From an uncultured Lachnospiraceae bacterium (GTDB lineage Bacteria > Bacillota > Clostridia > Lachnospirales > Lachnospiraceae): 37,236 bases of DNA. Each line of letters opens with the position of its first letter. The stretch's first letter is position 1. Both the position numbers and the translations under genes were made by a program. Below, in pieces: positions 31,074 to 37,236 of the stretch. The stretch spans positions 1 to 37,236 of the forward strand of contig URDN01000025.1 of assembly GCA_900546495.1 (NCBI GenBank), written 5' to 3'. A model generated the notes under the pieces. The model searched no databases and was not told where the DNA came from. It worked only from the letters and a program-made list of their open reading frames with translations.

Positions 31074-32324
31074 CTATCGTTTTCCGATAAATTTATCACT
31101 GGAAAGTGCCATAAAGATCAATCCGATCACCAGTACTACAATATCAAAGATATACATACCCATGATATTTCCAGCAAAGAAACCTGTCATCATAACACCG
31201 ATACCAGCTCCGATTTCAAAAATTGTTCCAATTACCTGGTAACCTGCCGTATAATCCCAACGTCCATATTTGCTGGCTACATAAGATGGCAGTAAATTAC
31301 ATAACGCACCCTGTGCAGCAAAAATAACAACACCGGAAATCCAGCAGAATGTCAGACCTTTTGGCATGCCGAGTAATGCCACAAATCCAATAATAATAAA
31401 TACAAAATATGCTACAAATGCTTTTTTTGTTCCGATTTTCTGATCAATAATACCAAAAATAAAACTTCCTACAATTCCCATGATTCCACCAACGGCGAAA
31501 ATCGCAGATGCCTGTGGATATGCATATCCCATTGCCAGCATTGCAGGAATTGCAGATGCGATATAACTCATAACAGCCATAAATGCCAGTGCTGAGCCAA
31601 GGCCAATGAACCATGTGTTTTTATCTTTCAATACTTTTCCAATTGTAAACGGGCTCTTGTATTCTTTCATCATCTGTGCAATCTCTGCTCCGTTTACTGC
31701 ATAGGTAGGATCTCCATCCGGATATTCTCCGGCTTCTTCCGGGTTATTTTTTACACATAATGCAGTAATAATTGCAACAATGATCAGAATCACTGCGATA
31801 ACTGTCATTCCTCCGCCAAGGCCAAGTTTGCCAAGCAGTTTCGGCATCATCGGTACATACAGGAAGTTCATTGCAACAATACCCATAGTTGTAAATCCAA
31901 GTACAATACCTTTCTTTGTCGGCCACCAGCTTGCGGTCAGTGTCATACCACCGTTTTTCTCATAACCGCCGCCTAAGAATCCGATAATTAAAATAACCAC
32001 CAGAAATAACGGTAAGCTCTTTGTCGTTCCAAATACGATCAGTAACAAAGCGGAAAGAATCAATGTCACTGTCGTAAGATTCTTAGCTCCTGTCTTTCTT
32101 ACGACTCTTGCCAGAACTAATACACCAATTGCCTTTGCGATACAGGCCAGTCCGGATACTACGTTGATTATGTTGACATCCCAACCTCTGATTTCGGAAA
32201 ACATTGGAAATACGGTATTGTTATTTCCTCCGATAATACTTGTTCCGATCAGGAACAGGATTGCTGTGTAGATCATCATACCAATCTGTTTTGGGCCATG
32301 CCAACTGTGTTTTTTTGCCTCCAT
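31074..32324 (-). CDS. OFA-type MFS transporter (first gene of hydrogenase operon)
   Basis: 416 aa, twelve hydrophobic segments. Oxalate/formate antiporter-like signatures include a 'GWDVNIINVVSG' exterior loop, GGGYEKNGGMTLTASWWPTKKG in the first loop, and a long central loop with NPEEAGEYPDGDP. The family exchanges or imports small carboxylates. It is the first gene of the operon with ferredoxin, flavoprotein and hydrogenase, so the natural reading is import of the flavoprotein's acceptor (or exchange with its product). AAAGGAGA precedes the ATG. Substrate unknown. Confidence 0.88.
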   Translation of the reverse strand: MEAKKHSWHGPKQIGMMIYTAILFLIGTSIIGGNNNTVFPMFSEIRGWDVNIINVVSGLACIAKAIGVLVLARVVRKTGAKNLTTVTLILSALLLIVFGTTKSLPLFLVVILIIGFLGGGYEKNGGMTLTASWWPTKKGIVLGFTTMGIVAMNFLYVPMMPKLLGKLGLGGGMTVIAVILIIVAIITALCVKNNPEEAGEYPDGDPTYAVNGAEIAQMMKEYKSPFTIGKVLKDKNTWFIGLGSALAFMAVMSYIASAIPAMLAMGYAYPQASAIFAVGGIMGIVGSFIFGIIDQKIGTKKAFVAYFVFIIIGFVALLGMPKGLTFCWISGVVIFAAQGALCNLLPSYVASKYGRWDYTAGYQVIGTIFEIGAGIGVMMTGFFAGNIMGMYIFDIVVLVIGLIFMALSSDKFIGKR

Positions 32325-32413
32325 ACCAAATCTCCTTTTTCTTTTTTTATGCTTCCAGTATATAGTGTTTTATTCATCAATACCTCATAGTATTCTGTTG
32401 AAAAAAAATGTCA

Positions 32414-32448
32414 TTTTTCTACACTAATATAGGAAGGTTTTTCTATAC
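32414..32448. promoter_or_regulatory. Direct repeats upstream of the hydrogenase operon
   Basis: TTTTTCTACAC (32414-32424) and TTTTTCTATAC (32438-32448) are direct repeats at a 24-bp period, 90-124 bp upstream of the first transporter start. AATAC..GTATT-type inverted bases lie closer (near 32381-32396). They may bind an activator; no regulator gene is adjacent. Confidence 0.3.
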
Positions 32449-32460
32449 TCTCTTTTGAGA

Positions 32461-32508
32461 TAAAGTGGACTTTCGCAATCCGCTTTTGCTACTTGCTCAT
32501 GAACGCAG
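32461..32508 (-). repeat. 48-bp dispersed repeat, copy C
   Basis: On the minus strand it starts CTGCGTTCATGAGCAAGTAG and has an AAAGCGGA/TCCnCTTT hairpin. It matches 36929-36976 (plus strand) at 45 of 48 positions. It sits just after the terminator of the second transporter, in transcription order. Confidence 0.85.
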
Positions 32509-32538
32509 AAAAACCGCCACGTTCGCGACGGTTTTTCT
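32507..32538 (-). terminator. Terminator after the second transporter gene
   Basis: A 10-bp stem AGAAAAACCG and its complement with a GC-rich 12-nt interior; the arms supply T5 runs on both strands, so it may act in both directions. It lies about 60 bp beyond the transporter stop. Confidence 0.75.
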
Positions 32539-32595
32539 CTGACTTTAGGTATATTAAAAATTAAGGGTTTTGCAATACTACTCTATGATGTATCT

Positions 32596-33855
32596 TTATG
32601 CTTTTTTATACGGGATCAGCATGATCAGTCCTGCTCCGATAATGTCAATTACAATAAATACAATGTATGGCAGTGTAAAACTTCCTCCGGAAACTTTCAG
32701 CAGCATAGCCATCAGGATAAATGCCAGTGTACGCACAACGTTTGCCAGCGGGTAAATGATACTGTTGGCCGACATAAACCCATCTCTTCCGAATACGGAA
32801 ATGATCATAGATGCCAGAAGGTTCAGAAGTCCTCCGATTCCAAGTCCGGCAAAAATACATCCAAGCCATACACATACAATGTTAAAGGATGTGATCAGCA
32901 ATACCAGTGCAGCCACATAGGAAAATGCAAATACAATGGAAATGCTCTTTGTTCCGAATTTGGAATCCAGCCATCCCCAGAGATAACTTCCCGGGATTGC
33001 AATAATAGAAGTAATTGACATAAAGGTCAGTGCCTCTGCATTTGTATATCCTACGGACATCATACGTGGTACAAACTGTGAAATAATTCCAACCAGAACC
33101 ATCCATAAAAATCCGTAACCGAATACGATCAGCCAGGTGTTTTTGTTTTTCAAAATATTTTTGATAGAATATTTCTCGTTATCCAGTACCAGCTCCTGTG
33201 TGGAAACTGTCTCATCCAGTTCCATATTGTCCGGAAGACAGTTTACATCTGCAGGTTCATTTTTCGCCCAGAAAAATGTGATAATACCTACAATAACTGC
33301 CAATACTCCAAAGATAACAAATGCTGTACGGATTCCTTTTGTTGCAAGTAATACAGCAAATCCGGCAACAAACGCACTGGAACTGATCGGTGCACCCATA
33401 GTCGCCCATCCAAGTGCAATTCCCTTTTTACGCGGGAACCAGTTTGCGATAAAAGCCGGGCATGCTGCGGTACCAAATCCAGATGCAAAGAAACAGATCA
33501 GCATCAGATCAATGGTATATAAAGCAACCGATGGAACCATTCCAAGCAGTGCATACAGCACTCCGGTAATGATCAATGTCACTGCTGACATATTTTTCGG
33601 TTTCGTCTTAATAACCAGACGTCCAAAAACAAATCCTCCAACCAGTCCAACAAGACCTGCAGGTGTAGCGACAGACAGCAAAGTATTTGCATCCCATCCG
33701 TGAGCCTCAGCAAAAGCAGACGGGATCAGATTCATTCCATCTGTTGTAATTGCTGCGTAAAAGAAGTACAGGATCATCGTATAGAAGATCATACTCCAGC
33801 CCCAGCCGCCAAAACGGTTATCTGTTAAGCTTTTTGATAATTTTTTTGTTTCCAT
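32596..33855 (-). CDS. OFA-type MFS transporter (second copy)
   Basis: 419 aa, twelve hydrophobic segments, clearly paralogous in layout to the transporter at 31074: exterior AEAHGWDANTLLSVATPAG, GFGTAACPAFIANWFPRKKG in the first half, central loop ending NKNTWLIVFGYGFLWM. It lies 271 bp upstream of the first-operon transporter with a terminator between, so it is a separate unit. Likely a small-carboxylate transporter; the pairing suggests one imports a substrate and the other exports a product, or the two overlap in specificity. Confidence 0.86.
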   Translation of the reverse strand: METKKLSKSLTDNRFGGWGWSMIFYTMILYFFYAAITTDGMNLIPSAFAEAHGWDANTLLSVATPAGLVGLVGGFVFGRLVIKTKPKNMSAVTLIITGVLYALLGMVPSVALYTIDLMLICFFASGFGTAACPAFIANWFPRKKGIALGWATMGAPISSSAFVAGFAVLLATKGIRTAFVIFGVLAVIVGIITFFWAKNEPADVNCLPDNMELDETVSTQELVLDNEKYSIKNILKNKNTWLIVFGYGFLWMVLVGIISQFVPRMMSVGYTNAEALTFMSITSIIAIPGSYLWGWLDSKFGTKSISIVFAFSYVAALVLLITSFNIVCVWLGCIFAGLGIGGLLNLLASMIISVFGRDGFMSANSIIYPLANVVRTLAFILMAMLLKVSGGSFTLPYIVFIVIDIIGAGLIMLIPYKKA

Positions 33856-33955
33856 AATTCACCTTTCCTTCATTATATCTGTCAGAGAAAGCATGTGATT
33901 CGTCTTTCAGATACAATGTTCCATTTTTTGTATTAAAATAAAGTTAGCAACTTGT

Positions 33956-34711
33956 TCAAAACTCCATTTTCATCAAAAATGAATCTTCCCCATTATGTAC
34001 ACCTCTCAGGTACATAACATCTTCTTCCCAGACATACTGAAGTTTTGCAGTTTCCCCTTCCCGCAATTCCTTTGTATACTGTACCCAGATATTTTTCGGT
34101 GTGTGTTCTGCATAAAAGTCTTCATCCATCAGTACTTCTGTCCAGTCCAGATATCTGGAATTGTTCAGATGACCATTATAGTCAATTTCCTCTGTCGATA
34201 CCGTCCGCCGCAGCTGGTTTCTGTATTCCTTTGGAAACTTCTGCTGCAGCTTCGGCAAATTCGGTTCCCCGGCAATCATGACCGGATTCATGATCTTCAT
34301 TTCTTCCGGCTGTGCTGCCACCGTTCTGGTATTCTGATCCATCAACAGAAACAGCGAAGATGTCGCCATCAACGGTTCTCCATTTTCTGTATACATTGCA
34401 TAAATCCTGGAATACAGATTTATTTTATTTTTCCCCGGCCAGATACGCAGGATCACGTTTTCGCCCTTATCCGGTAATCGTTCCAATTCGATATTTGTCC
34501 AGAAAATCACCCAGCTCAACCCTTTGGCAAGTAGCTCCTCCCCGGTAAGACCTGCCTCCTGATCAAAATGGATTTCCGTAATACGCTGCATCTGACGAGC
34601 CAGTGAGCCAATGCTCATACGGCCGTCTGAATTTGTCATTTCATCTGAAATTTCAAACGTTATTTGGCAGACACCTTCCGTATGTTCTGCCGTAAACACC
34701 GGTACTCCCAT
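33956..34711 (-). CDS. Acyl-ACP thioesterase
   Basis: 251 aa, double hot-dog (FatA/FatB) family. The first half carries MTNSDGRMSIGSLARQMQ and FWTNIELERLPDKGE; the second half carries the catalytic segment IDYNGHLNNSRYLDW (Asn179, His181, Asn183/184 region). It releases fatty acids from acyl carrier protein. It is the last gene of the pta-buk-thioesterase set, 32 nt after the kinase. An acyl carrier protein gene lies upstream at the window end, supporting ACP-bound substrates. GGAGGCGAG-type site upstream. Confidence 0.88.
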   Translation of the reverse strand: MGVPVFTAEHTEGVCQITFEISDEMTNSDGRMSIGSLARQMQRITEIHFDQEAGLTGEELLAKGLSWVIFWTNIELERLPDKGENVILRIWPGKNKINLYSRIYAMYTENGEPLMATSSLFLLMDQNTRTVAAQPEEMKIMNPVMIAGEPNLPKLQQKFPKEYRNQLRRTVSTEEIDYNGHLNNSRYLDWTEVLMDEDFYAEHTPKNIWVQYTKELREGETAKLQYVWEEDVMYLRGVHNGEDSFLMKMEF

Positions 34712-34743
34712 TTTTCTCGCCTCCCGCCTGTATCATTGTATTT

Positions 34744-35856
34744 TTATTCTTTATCCCATGGAAAACCATTCCATACTGGTTTTCCTGTGTATGTCTTCGC
34801 TTCTTCTTCGCCTTTGAGGACACGGATTGCGCCAAATCCAAGTGCCTCTGTCTCGAAGCTTCCTGCATAGTTGTAAATTGGTGCGATCCAGGAAATATAC
34901 TCTGCCAGTTTATCGCAAAGTTCGGTATCTCTTGCCATACCACCGGTCAGAAGAATAGCATCTACTTTTCCTTTTAACGCACCGGCCATCATAGCTGTCC
35001 ATTTTCCCATGGAATAGATCATGGTATTGTATACAAGCTCCGCTTTTTTGTCACCGTTTGCGATCATTGCTTTTACTTCGCGCAGGTCATCGGTGCCACA
35101 CCATGCAAGTAATCCACCTTTGCTGGAAGCATAATCTTTTGCTTCATCCGCTGAAATACCTTTCTTGATGCATTTGATGACATCATCCACACATAAATCT
35201 CCGGAGCGGTTTGGTGAGATTGGTCCCTGACCGTCACCTGCACGGTTTCCGTCAATCATTTTTCCTTTTTCATGTGCAGTAATGCTGGTACCGCCGCCCA
35301 GATGCAGGATGATATAATTGCAGTCTTCATATTTTTTGCCCATCAGTTCACTGTGATGGATTGCCACCTGTTTCTGGTTCAGCGGATGGGATTTGGCCGG
35401 ACGGTAAATGCCCGGGATACCGGTCACACGAGCCATGTCACAGAGTTCATCTGTCGGCATTGGATTTACAAAAAATGCCGGAATATTTAACTCCTGACCA
35501 AGTTTATAACTCATAATGATTCCAAGGCTGGCCGGATGACGGATACCTCCTACATCATTTTTTGCATGTTCATAGGCAAGTTCATCGATTTTATATGTTC
35601 CTCCGGCACATGGATATAAGCCAACGCCACGGCCAGAAACAGCATCCAGATCAGAAAGGGCAATCCCTTCCTCCTCCAGCGCTTTGCGGATCATTGCCAT
35701 ACGGATTGGTTCCTGATCTGCGAAAGTTTTACACTCTGCAAAATCTTCTTTGTGATGATCTACCTCACGGTTTACAATCACTTTATCACCTTTTACCACA
35801 CCCATTTTCGTACTGGATGAGCCAGGATTGATTGTTAATACAGTAAATTCTTTCAT
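34744..35856 (-). CDS. buk: Butyrate-kinase-family acyl kinase
   Basis: 370 aa from the ATG at 35856; a TTG one codon earlier is an unlikely start, since AAGGAG is spaced for the ATG. NPGSSSTKMG (10-19), a GRGVGLYPCAGGTY segment, NPMPTDELCDMARVTG, HLGGGTSITAHEKG, GDGQGPISPNRSG and TGGMARDTELC follow the Buk rather than AckA pattern. It makes ATP from an acyl phosphate supplied by the phosphotransacylase encoded 18 nt upstream. Butyrate, branched-chain acyls and propionate are candidate substrates. Confidence 0.92.
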   Translation of the reverse strand: MKEFTVLTINPGSSSTKMGVVKGDKVIVNREVDHHKEDFAECKTFADQEPIRMAMIRKALEEEGIALSDLDAVSGRGVGLYPCAGGTYKIDELAYEHAKNDVGGIRHPASLGIIMSYKLGQELNIPAFFVNPMPTDELCDMARVTGIPGIYRPAKSHPLNQKQVAIHHSELMGKKYEDCNYIILHLGGGTSITAHEKGKMIDGNRAGDGQGPISPNRSGDLCVDDVIKCIKKGISADEAKDYASSKGGLLAWCGTDDLREVKAMIANGDKKAELVYNTMIYSMGKWTAMMAGALKGKVDAILLTGGMARDTELCDKLAEYISWIAPIYNYAGSFETEALGFGAIRVLKGEEEAKTYTGKPVWNGFPWDKE

Positions 35857-35874
35857 CAATGATATTCTCCTTTT

Positions 35875-36882
35875 TTATTTTCCTGCCATAACTGCCAGCA
35901 ATGCGACATTGTTATAAAGTTCCACATCTGTATCACTTCTGGAGCAGTCCAGAATCGGCAGACGGAATCCCTGATAGATTGGTCCATACACCTGCACATT
36001 ATTTGCCAGACGCTGTACTAACTTGGAGCCTATATTTGCTGCTGCTGCATCCGGGAAAATCAGTACGTTTGCATGTCCTGCTACAGCACTTTCACGTTTT
36101 ACTTTTTTCTCACCAACGCGTGCATCAACTGCTGCATCCGCCTGGAATTCACCATCAATCTTCAGATCCGGTCTCAGCTGCTGCGCAAGTGCAACTGCTT
36201 CACGTACTTTTTTAACCGGCTCACTTAAGCCACCGGAACCATCGGTAGAAAATGACAGAAAGGCACATTTCGCTTCTGTTCCAGTCAGTGTTTCGAATGT
36301 CTCGCAGGAAGAAATTGCGATTCCGGCATGCTGCTCAACGGTCGGCTGAATGCAGACTGCGCCATCGGACATACCGATCAGATTTCCCTGATCTCCGGCA
36401 AATCCTTCAATCTCTTCAATCAGAAGACCGGAAGCTGTCGGGCAGTTTGGCTGCATTCCAATGATACTTTTTGCTGCCAGTACGAACTCATAAGTTGTAG
36501 TATCGACACCAGCCAGAGTACCGTCAGCCTCTCCTACTGCCTGAAGCAGTGTTGCCAGATAAAGTGGATGATCGATTCTTTTCTTTACAAAGCTTTTCGG
36601 CATTGCTTTGTCAGAAGATGCATCGTATCGCTCCAGTAATTCTTCTTTGTATGCTGCATCGTTGACATCTACCACACGGATTCCGGATACATCCACGCCT
36701 GCCTTCTCGGCTGTTGCTGTCACATCATCAGGATTTCCTACCAGAATAATATTTGCAATTCCATCTGCAGTTGCTTTTGCAGCTGCCTTGATCATATATT
36801 CATTGGTTACTTCCGGAATTGCGATTGTTTTTACATTTTTTTTCGCTTTTTCATAAATAGAATTCATGAACTGAAATGCCAT
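35875..36882 (-). CDS. pta: Phosphate acyltransferase (phosphotransacetylase family)
   Basis: 335 aa, PTA/PTB family. TIAIPEVTNEYMIKAA, IILVGNPDDV, TYEFVLAAKSIIGM, CAFLSFSTDGSGG, FQADAAVDARVG, VLIFPDAAAANIGSKLVQRL and GPIYQGFRLPILDCSRSD are the core signatures, closest to acetyl-type Pta. It converts acyl-CoA and phosphate to acyl phosphate for the kinase 18 nt downstream. Pairing an acetyl-type Pta with a Buk-type kinase is unusual enough that specificity should not be assumed. GGAGAG upstream of the ATG. Confidence 0.93.
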   Translation of the reverse strand: MAFQFMNSIYEKAKKNVKTIAIPEVTNEYMIKAAAKATADGIANIILVGNPDDVTATAEKAGVDVSGIRVVDVNDAAYKEELLERYDASSDKAMPKSFVKKRIDHPLYLATLLQAVGEADGTLAGVDTTTYEFVLAAKSIIGMQPNCPTASGLLIEEIEGFAGDQGNLIGMSDGAVCIQPTVEQHAGIAISSCETFETLTGTEAKCAFLSFSTDGSGGLSEPVKKVREAVALAQQLRPDLKIDGEFQADAAVDARVGEKKVKRESAVAGHANVLIFPDAAAANIGSKLVQRLANNVQVYGPIYQGFRLPILDCSRSDTDVELYNNVALLAVMAGK

Positions 36883-36908
36883 TTTTACACTCTCCTTTTT
36901 TTGAATTT

Positions 36909-37006
36909 GAACGCAGGTCGCAAAGCGACTGCGTTCATGAGCAAGTAGCGAAAGCGGATTGCGAATGTCCGCTTTACGAAAGTCACCGTATGATGCGGTA
37001 ACTTTC
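36909..37006 (+). repeat. Structured spacer with 48-bp dispersed repeat, copy D
   Basis: Three adjacent hairpins between the ACP and pta genes: GAACGCA-GTCGC with its complement (36909-36936), AAAGCGGA/TCCGCTTT (in 36950-36975), and GAAAGT-ACCG with CGGT-ACTTTC (36978-37006). 36929-36976 is the copy of the 48-bp repeat at 32461-32508. No ORF. Confidence 0.85.
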
Positions 37007-37050
37007 TTCGATTTGGGTTTAGGTATTAGATTTTGGTTTTGAAAATTTCC

Positions 37051-37236
37051 TTAAAGTCTTTCACGTACCACAGATACGAAATCTCCAATAGTGTTCAGGT
37101 TACTTGCTTCCTGAATCTCAATTGTCACATTTAACTGATCTTCGATAGTAGAGATCATAACGATCATCTTCATTGACTCATTGGATAAATCCTCGCGGAT
37201 ATCTGTTGCAAGTGTAATAGATGCTGCATCTACTCC
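37051..37236 (-). CDS. Acyl carrier protein, C-terminal part (start lies beyond the window)
   Basis: 61 residues plus stop, open to the window edge on the minus strand. Reads GVDAASITLATDIREDLSNE then SMKMIVMISTIEDQLNV and a TIGDFVSVVRERL end. The phosphopantetheine-attachment serine is Ser21 of the fragment in NESM, where the usual motif is DSL. The spacing and the helix-3/4 pattern with TIGD are typical of acyl carrier proteins. About 15-20 N-terminal residues are missing. It sits upstream of pta, buk and the acyl-ACP thioesterase. Confidence 0.85.
   Translation of the reverse strand, partial: GVDAASITLATDIREDLSNESMKMIVMISTIEDQLNVTIEIQEASNLNTIGDFVSVVRERL

Noticed and set aside
33856..33955. 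TATAAT just before the second transporter as a promoter
   Set aside because: It lies so close to the ribosome site that the start point would overlap it, and there is no matching -35.

Overview
The window looks like chromosome from an anaerobic gut-type Firmicute of the Lachnospiraceae (Blautia/Dorea/Mediterraneibacter-like). The basis is protein character and gene content: a monomer-type [FeFe] hydrogenase, a butyrate-kinase-family kinase with a phosphotransacylase, a secreted galactanase with WW-type cell-wall repeats, and strong AGGAGG-type ribosome sites. The genus cannot be fixed from sequence alone. Almost all genes lie on the minus strand; the exceptions are a small hypothetical gene (1478-1747) and an N-acetylhexosamine salvage pair (8175-10302).

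Layout. 154-2063: a membrane-anchored C39-like peptidase, two small hypotheticals and a palindromic repeat. 2072-2302: tRNA-Gly(TCC) and tRNA-Phe(GAA). 2440-5312: polyphosphate kinase with Pho-box-like repeats upstream, and a MOSC protein. 5429-5946: a frameshifted small membrane ORF, tandem copies of a tRNA 3' end, and tRNA-Tyr(GTA). 6007-10302: amino-sugar module, with nagA-nagB divergent from a sugar nucleotidyltransferase and an N-acetylhexosamine 1-kinase. 10321-10990: GNAT remnant cut by a 172-bp palindromic element, plus further inverted repeats. 11004-15645: pyruvate kinase, carbamate kinase, HtrA protease. 15946-21293: GH53 galactanase and two LacI-family regulators separated by hairpin-rich spacers. 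21601-25908: a seven-gene operon that reads as a complete protein-thiocarboxylate route for sulfur into homocysteine (MetY, sulfite-reductase-like protein, TusA-like protein, thioredoxin, ThiS-like carrier, ThiF-like activator, JAMM protease). 26074-27072: unrecognised gene. 27217-32324: a tight operon of OFA-type transporter, two-cluster ferredoxin, fumarate/APS-reductase-type flavoprotein and [FeFe] hydrogenase, with a second OFA-type transporter upstream (32596-33855). 33956-37236: acyl carrier protein (cut by the window end), phosphotransacylase, butyrate-kinase-family kinase and acyl-ACP thioesterase.

Two systems stand out. The sulfur operon has the expected logic of a carrier with a masked C-terminus (GGGK) and a JAMM protease to unmask it. 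The hydrogenase/flavoprotein/ferredoxin/transporter operon looks like a self-contained import-and-reduce (or exchange) module for an unidentified small carboxylate or similar acceptor; its hydrogenase has lost most [2Fe-2S] ligands. The window also carries several families of palindromic intergenic repeats. A 96-bp repeat occurs twice with a compensatory base-pair change, and a 48-bp repeat occurs twice.

All functions are read from motifs and context; no database search was possible.
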